Source: Geosiphon pyriformis (Eukaryota > Glomeromycota > Glomeromycetes > Archaeosporales > Geosiphonaceae). Taken from it: DNA of 64,000 nt. The notes beneath the pieces are model-generated. The model was not told the DNA's origin and ran no database searches. It saw only the letters and a list, made by a program, of their open reading frames with translations. A program made the translations under genes and the position numbers. This document shows positions 24,167 to 35,896 of the stretch, piece by piece (position 1 is the stretch's first letter; each line of letters begins with the position of its first letter). The stretch spans positions 1,881 through 65,880 of the forward strand of contig JAAOMT010000577.1 of assembly GCA_016748015.1 (NCBI GenBank), in the 5' to 3' direction.

Positions 24167-25295
24167 TTAAAGCCCCTTTTTTAATTAATTGAGAAAAATT
24201 CTGCCCATGACAAATCGATCTACTTTCACGCCAAATATCATTGTATAAAGCTTGACTAGCTATTATGAAAATGGACCGATCCTTTTTATGTAATTCTGGC
24301 CAAAGCATATGAAAATCACAAAAAAAATAGCAAAGTTTCGAATAGAAAAAGGCAGTCACTATTGATGAAAAAATTCTTTCAGATCCAAATTGATGACTTT
24401 CTAAACTTTTGAAATATTATTTTTTCTAATTTAAAGAATTCATTTTGTTCTTTTCCAAAAATCCGCGTCACTCTTTAAAATATAAAATTACTTGGCTATA
24501 GAACCAATTTATGATACGTTAACTTGGTTAAAAAACCAGGCACAAAGATAATGATATATTGATAAATTCGCATTCATTTTATATCTCATGTAATCATTTT
24601 TTCTAAATTTCCTATTTTTGATCGAAAATAAATAATTTTTTTTTTTTTATAAATGATGAAAAAAAAACTCCTCAAAAATATATTTATTTATTTCATTTAT
24701 TTATTTGGCGGGGTTTCGGGAGCTGAGAATCAGTATCATTAAAAAAAAAAAGAAAAAAGAAAAAACTTTGTCAAAAGTTGAGCTTTGAAAATCTTTAAAC
24801 ATTATTAATATATTAAAGTGTCTCCTATCACTTATATTATGAGAGTCTGCTTTGTCCAGTAATTTAGTTAATCGGGATTTATAATTCATGGAATTATTGA
24901 TGGGATATTGATCAATTAACCAGATGAGGAAGACAAACTTGAAATCCGTTAAAAACGAGAAAACTCCTTGGTAAACCCTTTTTTTTTAGTTAATATCAGT
25001 CGACTTTTTTTGAATCAAAGTTACCATCCCTTTCGATAATTAAAAGAATGCTGCCATGATAAAAATAATATAAAAATCATTAAAGTAGGAACAATCTTTA
25101 AACCTCATTCGAGAACGAAACAACATTTTTTTTAAAAATATATTTAATTGAATATGATTACGATTCAAGAATTATTAATGAAAAAAATAGGGAAACTCTT
25201 AAGTATTTCAAACATTGATTTAGAAAAGATTTAGAACTAATTAAAACTCGTGCAAGCAAGAACAATGATAAAATACAAAAAAAAACATTGTTTCT
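24167..25295. other. Intergenic, no gene recognised
   Basis: About 1.1 kb of AT-rich sequence between convergent genes, with T and A tracts (near 24632-24645 and 24740-24760). No motif-bearing open frame was found. Confidence 0.5.
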
Positions 25296-26176
25296 TTAAC
25301 AAAAATATCTGCTTGAGGGAAAATAGCTCACGTTGGGTTCAAATGCTTGACAAGGAATTCGTAGAAGGGCTTCAACTAATTTTCTTTGTAAGAGTAACGA
25401 GTGATGCTGATCCTGATATGTACCATCACCACGCTCATAACAAGTTGCAAGGTATTCAAATGCGGGAGGATACATAATCTTAGTTGCTTGTACCACCCAA
25501 TACAGTCCATTTTTCATATTCTTTTTCTTGGCGAATTCTGACATTAAAAGTTCACCATAATTTTGCATTCCTTTCGGGTGCCCAAGAATTGCTGATTGCC
25601 GAAAATAATATTCAAAATGGCAATTTTCGGCTTCAATTCCATGCCTTTCAAAGAGGAGAATACCAGTATAACTTGCCGCGAGAGAATCGCCACAATGTGC
25701 AGCGAATTTGTAATATCTTAGAGCCCTTTTCCGATTTCTGATTTTAACACCAATCGCGTGATGAAGGAAATACCCACGCAAAAGACATAGTTTTGGGATG
25801 TGCAAGCTGACTTTGAGTAGTTCATATATTGACTTTGGATTAATACGATATCGTTCAAACCACTGTTCAAGCTTGTACACAATGTCTGTGTCTTTTTCAA
25901 GTCGGTATTGATAATGAAGAAACATAATTAAAATCCAAGTTAATTGTGTTTTTTCCTCTTCTGAAAGCTCCGCGAAGCCCAATCGACATTTTTCAAATTC
26001 AGTAAAAGTTATGTGTAATGTCGGGCAAGGTCCTTTAGAAGAGAATGATTAGAAAAAAAAATTAACAGGCTTAATTAATTGTTGGAATGTAAAATTAAAC
26101 CTTCAGCCTTTGGATATTCAACTTCTTGAAAAACACTTTCCCCAATGGACGTGCAGGCAAAACAGGAATCTGACAT
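25296..26176 (-). CDS. Divergent Sel1-like repeat protein, 270 aa
   Basis: Two exons (26101-26176 and 25296-26032) join in frame to 270 residues, starting MSDSCFACTSIGESVFQEVE. The middle and C-terminal parts contain degenerate Sel1/TPR-like repeats (RALRYYKFAAHCGDSLAAS, YYFRQSAILGHPKGMQNYG, PPAFEYLATCYERGDGTYQD). They lack many of the Gly and Trp landmarks, so this is a diverged member. The N-terminal ~100 residues resemble an all-helical cap (EEEKTQLTWILIMFLHYQY). No catalytic domain. Presumably a scaffold; the partner is unknown. The ATG at 26176 is the first in frame with the spliced product; the long open frame itself lacks an ATG start. Confidence 0.72.
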
Positions 26177-26649
26177 TTGGAAATATTTCCAGATTAAACC
26201 TTATTGAGTACTGGCAATCTTTTATCGTGCTGGGAAAGTTGGAAGAGTAGTATATCAAAAGTGTGAATGGCTGACAAAAAGTGTGTCGACAATGAATCAT
26301 GATAAAATCATCATATTATTCACGAACCAGGGACCCTGGAGGTAACAGCTAAGACTTTTTTCGATTATCAGTTACCTCATGTCAGATTAACTGATCTGTG
26401 ATAAGCAGTTGATCACATCTAAATTTGGTAAAATTTCAAGCAAACTCAATTCGTGGGGCAAGTGGCTTTTTAAAAAACGTGTGGCCATTTCCGTTCTAAT
26501 TTCAAAAAGCACAAAATGTCATAATCTATCTCTTAATTAAGTTAAAAGCTATCTCTTGCCTCCATTTCACACTTTACCTAAATCATTCCTTTTACAGTGG
26601 TTATTTTTTTACAACTCACCTCATTAAACATCAAACATTATAAATAATG

Positions 26650-27790
26650 AGTGAAGTAGGAGCATTAGCATTACATCATTAAAATTCGGTTTCCCGTCAA
26701 TTCTGATTACTTCATCATTCATATAGGTATTTTCAACTAAACGTATCGCAACCTTTGCAAATTCTAATAAATGTGGGTTCGCGATAAACCAGTCGTTAGA
26801 AGGTAAAAATGACTTTTTTCCTTTTATAATAATCGGTTGTTCTCAATTACTCAAGTTTTTTGTGTAAAATATGATTTTATAATCCTAATATAGGAAAAAA
26901 TAAATTTAGTAATTTAAATGGTTGCTTTTTCTGCTATAAATAAAAGAGTAATTTTAATAGGAAAGGCTACATTTTCTAGTGCTTCATCTTGCTGAATACT
27001 AAGAGCCATTGGTGTATTTAAAAATATTCGTAAAATAAGTTTTACAGACTGTTTTGGCTGTCGTGGCTAATGTGTCAACCCACCAATTATCCCAGGAGCT
27101 ATTTTGAGGACCTGATACCGTATCCAGAATTCATGAAAATGAACCTTGTAATAGTAAAACGCAAAACTGATCATAATATAAAGGAAAAATAAGAATAATT
27201 ATATTTAAGCGTAATTCCAGCAACCTCACCCTTGGATGCTGCGTAAGCAACAAAACCGGCACTGGCTTCAATATAGGCAATGGAAGAAACGTCAATGATA
27301 ACCCCACGTTCTCCTATTAAAAGAAATTTTCTCAATCAGATCTTGAAGACGCAGAAAATTTCAAATATCTAAGTAGAAATAATCATTTTGGTCTGGTTCT
27401 TGCTTATAGAACTTAAAATTATGGGAACACTTTGCAGGTTTGTACGATAAACGATACTAGTCAAGTAGCGGCTCAGCAGGTTAAACTAAAAAGATATATT
27501 TAGGGCAAGAATCGAAAAGCTTTCCAAATTAACATCTATAATTTTCTTCACGTGGTCCAAATCAATGGGTTTAACTTTATTATCTACCGTCTTTTCAGCA
27601 GAATAGAGATCTTTAAGCCAGTGTCATGAAAGATGTAAAAAGCATATGTTACCAAACTTACTAATCCTAAAGCAAAGATTTCACCGGAATTTATCAATCC
27701 CCTTCTGAATTACTTGGGCAACTTCCTCCTATTATTTGGTTATCTGATTCGGTTGGCTTTTGGATGTCAAGTATCTAGGGTTATAAAAAT
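26650..27790 (-). pseudogene. Short-chain dehydrogenase (HSD17B10-like), decayed
   Basis: Fragments in several minus-strand frames follow the order of a short-chain dehydrogenase/reductase. First comes VAQVIQKGIDKF, then VKPIDLDHVKKIIDVNL. The catalytic region GERGVIIDVSSIAYIEAS...FVAYAASKGEVAGIT retains the Ser and the Tyr-x-x-x-Lys (near 27210-27315). IAPGIIGG and the C-terminal VENTYMNDEVIRIDGKP follow. Several frame changes and stops, and missing stretches between fragments, indicate a dead gene, though unseen introns could account for part of it. The intact family acts on 3-hydroxyacyl or steroid substrates in mitochondria. Confidence 0.75.
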
Positions 27791-27799
27791 ATTATAAAA

Positions 27800-28710
27800 T
27801 AATGTTCTTTGAATATCACAAGATATATATTTAACCAAACTACCATAACACTGGTGTTTAACCCACTTGACCCTTTTAAATATTAAGTCAGTTTATGAAA
27901 AAGTTCAAGCATCTTTTTTGTTTTTATATTCAAAATTTTCGATAAGCTGTTGACTCAAACAAACACTTAATAGGGTTAATTCTCCCAAAATATTAATGTT
28001 CAATTTACCCGCCTATTACAAAGAAAATTTTTCGTTTGGTTTTCATGGTAAATTTTTGATAAAACCAAAAAGTTTATGTGGGATCTAATTCGAAGTGATT
28101 GATCCTATGACGCATGAAGATCAAACCATATTCTCAGTGATTCATTGTAGAGGATCATTGATTAAACAAAAAAGGAAGTCTCTTTTTATAACTTATTTAT
28201 CCTGTTTAAATTGTAAAAAGTCGAAACATTATCAAAAGAGAAATAAATCGATTGAACAGATTTTGGAAAACTCCGACTCTCAGTAATAATGAAATCTTAA
28301 TTGCATACAATAGGTTCGAAATATTTGATTACATTTGATTAGAATTTTCAGTTTAAAAAGTAATTACACACAGAATTCGACGATAATAGAGACTTAATAA
28401 TATTGGAGAGAAAACATAGGAATTATTAATCACTATTTTAAATTCATCAGTTTGGATAAATATGTTCCAGCAGCAATGAAACATCTGTGGTTTCTAGCTT
28501 GAAAAAATCAAAAGATCTTTGGTCTTCATCTTTTTCATTTTGATAATGAATTGTAAAATTTCCCAGACCTAAAATCCCAAAAATACTAAATCTTTGAAAA
28601 ATATCGAATCGACTATTTGAGCCCCACAATATAGTCTGTTCAAAATCAAATAACGTTGAAGGAAATAAATTATTTCTATAAAATTAAAATTTGAAACTAT
28701 CTAAATACCA
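27800..28710. other. Intergenic, one short unexplained open frame
   Basis: Sequence between the dead dehydrogenase and the Hsp70-like gene. The minus-strand open stretch 28447-28629 (ending TTDVSLLLEHIYPN) has protein-like composition but no good start and no family match. It lies directly after the Hsp70-like stop codon on the same strand. Confidence 0.35.
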
Positions 28711-31115
28711 CTAAAGGTCCAATTCAAAATTGCTCTGATACAATTCCCCAGTCTGTCTATTTTGTGCAAACGCTGTTATTTCCAACTTTCCAAAGCACAA
28801 AGAAAAATCAATTACTCGGCTATATTGGTATTCAATCTGAGGCAAATGAACCGATAATCGACCAATCAACCTTACCCCTAAATCATCACAATAAATTGCG
28901 TTGTCATATGGAGTGGCATATATGTTGAAAGTCATTAATTTTTGGTCACGAAGTACAGGTGAAGCCTCGTACGTAAATCGCTGGTTGACAGCCACTTGAA
29001 TGCCCCGCTGGGCTATTCGACGAAAAACTGTGATATAGCCTGTTTGTGTTCTACGTTCTGGAGGATCTTGCGGTGTCCATGGTCTAAACGAATCTATCCC
29101 ATATGTCCATTTGAGGACACGCGATTGAACTGTTGCCATATACAATCCTTATGGACCAAATTTTCAATGAGTTCAATACAATTTATGAATTTTAGCTTAA
29201 AAATTACATCAATTGCTTTACCATACTGCAAAGCCCCACGTTCTACTGCAGCAATGGGATGTTTTGGTACAGCTATAATCGGAACGTAAGGTGCAAATGC
29301 ATGGCGCACTTGCCATTGCAAATAATGATTTTCTGAAAAACCGCCAACCATAAAAATTGCTCGACAATATCCACCTGAAGCCGTTAGTTGCTGACCAATT
29401 AGCATGAGAATTTTCTCGATAATTGGATCAAACATTGCTCTTACTGTATCAAAATCAAATTCAATCAGCCATTCATCTTCTTCTAGCCGTTCCTTGGTTT
29501 CACCGGTTACATATTTCAAAATAGCTGGACATATTCTTTCCAAATCAAATTCTTTCACTTTGTAATCATCTAAGTTCCCATTAAAAGAATGTTTGATTTT
29601 GAGACAAAATTGTTGCACAAGATATTGTAATTGCCCATAATTATTTTCACTTAAAGCTAACATAGCTTCAACTCCAACTTTCTTTGAAATATAATTAAGG
29701 AAGTTTTTATCAACAAAAGAAGAACCACAATAGTCTCCAGTTCTTATTGTAATCTCGCTGAGGCGTCTGTCATGTGATAAGCTTCTTGTAGTTAAATCTA
29801 CGGTTCCTCCACCGCAGTCTACGATCATGAATGGAGCTGGAAAAGCGAAATACTAATTAAGGGAAGTCAAAATTAATTTCAAACCATTTACCTTGGAGAA
29901 AACTTACCATCAGGGGGTAGTGAGTGTTCTTTGAGGATGGATATGCAGTGTATTGCCGCTGCCTCAGCTACAAGAAAAAAGATCAATTAAAAAAGAAAAT
30001 GGTTGGGAAATAATAATGAGGATAAAAATCTTACGCTCTGTAGTGAACTCCAGGTTTCTTGAATATCTTTCTTCTATCAATCCCGCTTCAAATGCCATCG
30101 ATCTAAGCATACCTCTGGCTTCATCTGACCTTCTCAATGAATAGAATGTAAATCAGTTTAAGAACTTTTTTTTGTAAGAAATTAACTTTAATATTCACCA
30201 TTCTGCTGGAACAGACATAACAAACAAAACTTGTTGTGGGAATCTTAGACCTGGCCATCGAGAATTTATGGTAGTATAAATCAGCTTATATTAGGTATCA
30301 GTTGAACAATTGATTTGATAAGTTCCTAATTGTATGATAAGAATAAAGGTTGTGAGAGGAAAAATTCGAATATCGCACCTTATTCATGCATCGAAGAAAA
30401 TCAACAATTGCCCTGTGGTATTCAAGTCCAGGTGGTAATTTTGGCCTTTCATTAGGATCTAAATTCCCTAAGAATAATTTAAATAATTCCGCTGGTTTTG
30501 GTTGAGGTTTCTGGTTAGCTTTAAGCTTTTTTCTTGGTTCTTGAGCTAGAGCTGGATATCCCCTTAAAAATAAAAGTTTCTTTTTTAAAATTTTTAAAAT
30601 TTTTAAGATTTTACTTTCTAATTAAATTACCATTCTTTCACATTGAACTCTTCATCGTATAATAGTGCTGTATTCGTTTTGAACTGTCCTGTTTGTTCGG
30701 GCCTCGAAAGTCAAAAAATTTTAAAGCTATGGCAATTAAAAAATCTCATCAAAATATAAAAGCATACCACACATCGTTTGTCACTACTTGATCTGGACTT
30801 GATTTAAATGCGTAGGCGAAACCTATCTTAAAAATTTCAGATCAAAATAAAAATCAAATTCCAGAAATTAAACTTAACGAAGGAGCAGAGTTTACTTCAA
30901 AACTTACCCGAGAAGGTTGTCCCAAAATCTAGAGAGCCAAAACTTGTTATAAAAAAATTTAAATTAAAAGGAATCAATGGAAATTTTGGAAATTACTTAC
31001 CAAGTCCCACAACCACCCTAATATCGCTCGCCAATGGTATTCTCAAGTGTTGTAAATTGAGAACTGAAGAAGGTCGAGATGGAAATGAGTGATTTGAGCC
31101 TTCAGGTGTACCCAT
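28711..31115 (-). CDS. Hsp70-like ATPase (HSPA12-like family), copy 2
   Basis: Ten exons give 579 residues: 31001-31115, 30908-30928, 30768-30822, 30631-30702, 30379-30562, 30199-30284, 30035-30129, 29908-29967, 29222-29836 and 28711-29147. A 26-residue Ser/Pro-containing extension precedes the first ATP-binding motif (RVVVGLDFGTTFSGFAYA). Phosphate 2 is MIVDCGGGTVDLT and the adenosine motif is IFMVGGFSENHYL. The C-terminal part is short, as in the copy at 7149-9365. The second exon is only 21 bases and encodes most of DFGTTFS. Every phase is consistent and no stop is present, so the gene looks functional. It has two more introns than copy 1 in the N-terminal third. Presumed cytosolic chaperone-like protein; client unknown. 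Confidence 0.9.
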
Positions 31116-32143
31116 TGTGAAAATAACTTTCAAAGATGGTTGAATTTTCTGTGCGTAAAATAATTTTACGGAGAATGTCAATCAAAAATGCGAGTTTCTC
31201 ATTTGAATAGGTAATTCCCAAAAAGTCAATTAAATTTGTATAACTAAGAGGAATCATTGTGATGCCTTATTGTGCACCATGCAGTCTATGATTTTAAATT
31301 ATCTTCTGATTGCATGGTACGCCCATACTTAATAATTCTTGGACTAAATTCGAAAAGCAGACAACCATAGCAAGAATGAAAAAGGCTTTTTAAAAATTTC
31401 TGATTAAACTATTTTTTATGTAAACTCCTCTGAATCAACAAAGAGCATCTAACCAAATTAGAAATATTCCATAATCAATTCTAATGGAGCCATTTTAATA
31501 ATGTGTTGAAATTTAATGCCTAGGTCTCTTAAGAAATTCGTTCTTTTAATGAAATCTTTTGCTGCTTATGTCGAATTTGAATTCTTTATACGATAAAAGA
31601 TTTTTTTCTGCATTTTATATTCCATTTTGCAAGGTTAGCCACATTTAGAATTTACGATTGCTTTTTAATAGCTCAGAAATTTCCTCCTGTTCAAGTAACC
31701 AAATTAAACTCTGAATAAAATATATTATCAATAAAGAAATTCGTGAAGTCTCATATTTCGAATTACTCCTATATCCGAAAAACCTTTGATCTTACGTCCC
31801 CGTTAATAAAAATAAGCGTACCTTGGGATTATTGAATTGTGAAAATGGCGGTTTCATATTGACTTTGTTAGCTCAATTTTTCAAAATCTAACTACTTGAT
31901 TAGTTAATGTGATGTGTGAAAAGAATATTTTGATCTTTGAAGAGTTCGAATTTTATTATTTTTTCAAATCAATTAAAATTAGTCAACTATTTGGTACATG
32001 ACAGGAAAGTAATGCCCGATTTACATGTGTAACTAGATAAGTAAATAAAAACCTCATTTGAATTTTTTCTGGTCCCAATTTCTCGTTTATTATTTTTTTA
32101 AACGTTTAACCATATACTGGACAAATTTTTGTTTGACTAAAAT
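31116..32143. other. Intergenic, no gene recognised
   Basis: About 1 kb upstream of both the Hsp70-like gene and the broken transposase. It should include the Hsp70-like promoter. No motif-bearing frame was seen. Confidence 0.5.
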
Positions 32144-32732
32144 ATGAAGACCCGTACACAGTTAACCGACATTGATAAGGGTAAAATACTAGCTCTTATC
32201 AAAATTATGAGTGCTGAGAAAGTTGCGAAGGAAATAAAGCGCGACCCTACAACAATACGACGGTTCCTAGCTAAATACAAAAGGACTAAGAAAATCGAAA
32301 ATTTACCACGGTCCGGAAGACCGCATATTCTAAAAGACAAACAAAAAAATGCACTTATACAAAAAGCTATAAAAGAACGATCTAAGCCACTTCGTGATAT
32401 TGTAAAAGATTTAGATCTTAAGTGCTCTTTAACAACAGCTAGAATGGTACTTCATGATGCAGGAATTCGATCCCATATAGCAGCAAAAAAGTCATCTGTT
32501 TCAGAAAATCAAACAATTAAATAAGTAATTTGGTGCCAAAGAAAATATCAACCAAAAATATATATTATTGGTGAAGTATTATTTTTTCGGATGAAACAAG
32601 TGTAGGAATTAGAAAAAAATTACGACAAATAAGAGTATGACATCATACAGGCGAAAGATATAATGTAAAATTTTTAACTTCAATTTTCAAGAATTGTCAG
32701 AGCTCGACAACGGTTTGGATTGGCGAATAATA
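32144..32732 (+). pseudogene. Tc1/mariner-type transposase, N-terminus open, catalytic part broken
   Basis: From the ATG at 32144 an open frame of 126 codons encodes the DNA-binding half. A first helix-turn-helix (KGKILALIKIMSAEKVAKEI) is followed by the GRPH-type linker (PRSGRPHILKDKQK) and a second helix-turn-helix (KPLRDIVKDLDLKCSLTTA). It stops at 32522-32524. Beyond this, another frame reads IIFSDETSVGIRKKLRQIRV and HHTGERYNVKF, the region around the first catalytic Asp, with stops. The homology ends abruptly at about 32730 where AT-rich DNA begins. The other catalytic acidic residues are absent. A DNA-binding fragment could in principle be made; no transposition activity is expected. 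Confidence 0.82.
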
Positions 32733-34085
32733 ATTTTTTTTATTGTATTTATGACTTAAATATTCATAAAAAATTATTTAATTTGACATTTTTAAAATAT
32801 TTGCTTTGATTATTATAGCACTATGAAAAAAAAACTTAATATTTCAAATATTAAAAGAAAGATTTTATTTATTGAAAATATTATATATATTCATCACAGA
32901 CTTAAAAATGGAAACACAATGCTTTTTCACTTTTTCTCAAAAATAAAACTTTTTCAAAATTAAAAAATCCAATCCAACACTTTTAAATAATACATTAACA
33001 AATCAATTTGGAATAAAAAAATTAACAAAATATAATATTTTAGAAAGAAAAAATGAATTTTTTAACAAAAATTTGAATTTATATACTTTTAATCTTAAAA
33101 GAAAAAAATATCCAAATTTTTGCACATTAAATAATAATTAACATTATAGCTTGCCAAAACAATTAATACAAATTTATTGATATTTTGTTTAATTTATAAA
33201 CTGAATAATTTCAAAAAAACTCAAATATAGTTGACTAATGTTAAATAATTTATCAAAATTTTATAAACAACTTTAAGTAAAATTTAGATAATATTTATAA
33301 TTTTAATAAAACAGCTTTCTATTGAAAATTAGAACACTTTAAAAAATTTTTTAAAATATTCTATTGCTAACACAAAAACAAATACATAATAAGAATAAGA
33401 ATAAGAAAATAAAAATAAAAATAAAATATTTGATTATTTTGTTCAATCTTTTAAAAAAATAAAGTGTTATTTAAGACAAATTTTTCAATCTGTTCAAAGA
33501 TTTAAATTAAATATATGTAAAAAAAATTTAATTGTTTTTTATACCAACTCATATTAATAAAATTATTTAAATTGTTTATTATTTATTAATATTAAATTTT
33601 TTGTTGCTGTGCAAAGATGCTGCAACTATGGTGTCATGAAATGCAAGATAAAAACTTGAGTTCTAAAAAAGCTCAAATGTTTCTCATACATCTTTGTTGG
33701 TAACTTTAAAAAATATTTTTTAACACTATATACAATAGTTTCACGCTGGTTCGTCAAAAAGGAAATATGCGAAAAGTTATTTTCATTTTTTCCTTGTAAC
33801 TTTATTTTACATTTTATCAAAAAGAAATTTGATATGTCATGACTAATGCAATATTTTACTTATTCATCATTGCTATCCGTAGTGATCTCAAAATGTAAAT
33901 TACATCATTGCGCGGAAAAATCTAAAAAGGGGTTTATATAGAGTGGCGCAGCTTTATCGTCATTTCGGAACAATAGTTTCTTATTTTAGGGAGGTAAATT
34001 CTGAGAATTGTATTCTCCAAATTTTTAGGGATTTCCATTCGAACAAAAACTTGAGTGTTGCGAATTTGTTTCAAATGTCCCAAAT
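32733..34085. other. AT-rich intergenic region
   Basis: Very AT-rich to about 33620, then mixed. It holds decayed sequence without recognisable motifs and the promoter of the Sel1 gene at 34086. The homology of the broken Tc1 element ends at its left edge. Confidence 0.5.
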
Positions 34086-35081
34086 ATGGAATGGACTCCT
34101 CTTCCTGAAGACAGGCTTGAAATTAATCCAGCTGAAAGCGTTCTCCACATTTACAATACAATGAATAACGAATATCAAGACGATCGGTTAATTGTGAAAG
34201 AAGTTAAAAAGTGGCTAGCCTGGAATAATTATTCACCAAACCAACTTTTCTCAATTGTTACAAATCGAGCTCAAGAGCTATCATCGCAATACGCGAGTTT
34301 ATATGCATTTCTTCATTGTTATGGAATTGGCACTGTAGAAGACAAAGAACAAACTTTCATATGGTATAAAACGGCTGCTGAAAATGGTGATATCGCAGCT
34401 CAAAGTCAACTTGGGTGGTGTTGCTATACTGGTGTCGGGACACAATCTGATCATGACCAAGCCTTTTATTGGTTTCAAAAATCTGCCTTAAATGGATGTG
34501 CCACCGCTGAGGGGTGGGTTGGTGCCTGCTATGAGCATGGACACGGAACGCTTAAAAATCGAGAAAATGCTTTTGTATGGTATACCCATTCAGCCAATGA
34601 TGGGGATGGCTGGGGAATGTACAAACTTGGATATTGCTATGCTCGAGCCATTGGTACTCCTCAAGACAAGCTGCTTGCTGAACATTGGTTTCGAAGATCG
34701 GCTGAAGCGGCGAATCGCACCGGTCAACGTATGCTTGCAAGTTTTCTTTTAGATAAAGAAGACAAGAACGATCATGAAGAAGCACTGATTTGGCTTCAAA
34801 AATCCGCAGAACAGGGTGAATTAACTTCACAAAAGATGTTGGGTGATTATTATATGGAAACTGAAGACAAACGCGCTGTTTATTGGTATCGAAAGGCATC
34901 AGATGAGGGGTCTCAATACGCCCCATCAAATCTTGGCAGCTGTCATCAGTACGGTTTTACTGGCTTGAAAAAAGATATCCACGAAGCGATTCGTTGCTAC
35001 AGAATTGCTGTGAAAAGAAGAGACTCGAATAGTCACTGTAAGCTCCGGAACCTTTTTCACCCGAATTTTAGAATAATTTAG
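34086..35081 (+). CDS. Sel1-repeat protein, 331 aa
   Basis: Single open frame from ATG 34086 (MEWTPLPEDRLEINPAESV). Residues 1-70 form a helical N-terminal region, with LIVKEVKKWLAWNN and a block close to one in the Sel1 gene at 51068-52093. From ~70 on there are about seven Sel1 repeats with the YGIGT/TGVGT..D..QAFYWFQKSA..G signature. One repeat is shortened (YMETEDKRAVYWYRKASDEG) and the last reads YGFTGLKKDIHEAIRCYRIA. No enzymatic domain, signal peptide or membrane segment is seen. Sel1 repeats are protein-interaction modules; the likely role is as an adaptor, but the partner is unknown. Confidence 0.88.
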   Translation: MEWTPLPEDRLEINPAESVLHIYNTMNNEYQDDRLIVKEVKKWLAWNNYSPNQLFSIVTNRAQELSSQYASLYAFLHCYGIGTVEDKEQTFIWYKTAAENGDIAAQSQLGWCCYTGVGTQSDHDQAFYWFQKSALNGCATAEGWVGACYEHGHGTLKNRENAFVWYTHSANDGDGWGMYKLGYCYARAIGTPQDKLLAEHWFRRSAEAANRTGQRMLASFLLDKEDKNDHEEALIWLQKSAEQGELTSQKMLGDYYMETEDKRAVYWYRKASDEGSQYAPSNLGSCHQYGFTGLKKDIHEAIRCYRIAVKRRDSNSHCKLRNLFHPNFRII

Positions 35082-35862
35082 GAAAAAATGATTTTCATCG
35101 TTCTAGTTCCTTATTTTATATAATTCACCTTTTCTTTGCAATGGGTTGGAATCCACATGTATTCGGGTTTATCAAAAGGTTCATGACCCTACATTCAGGG
35201 CTACAAATTTTATTTTAATTATATAATAAACAAAATGCTTAAGTTGAAAATTCAGCCCCCTTTAGTTCGATCTTGCAATTACCCTTAATACTTAGGCGAA
35301 TTTAAAGAAATGTGAGACTTTTGAAAAAAAAGATTCGTATAACAAATAATTTATCAATTTTGATAGATGTCAAATTAAGGATAATATTGCGTTGTCCATG
35401 ATACTCTTAGAAACCCCTGGACCAGAATACCTGAACAAAAGAAAAGTGGTAATAGTTCTTGAAGTTCTATGTTTTATTAGATGAAAAACAGATTGCGACA
35501 TGAAATGCAAGGCATCTTTATTTCCTGGATCAAATGCAAATTTTAATCGATTTTGTTCTGCTTATTGTTTATCAGAACACCTAGTTTAGAATATTTCTCT
35601 TGAATATTACAAAAACTTTTTCGTGATCTGTGGGTAGATTTGATTAATTCCAAATTTAAGCATTGAATTTGGGTTGGTTTTAAATTATACAGAATCACTA
35701 ATTATTGTTAAATTTGTATTTTCCAAAAAAGATTTTTTATTGGTTTCATTTCTTAAATATTAAAAGTATATTGAAATTGAGTGTTTTGTATTTTTATATA
35801 CTGGTATATTATAACATAATTATTAAAATTCATCTTACTTTCTGCTATAAAACATTTAATAG

Positions 35863-35896
<34 letters not shown>

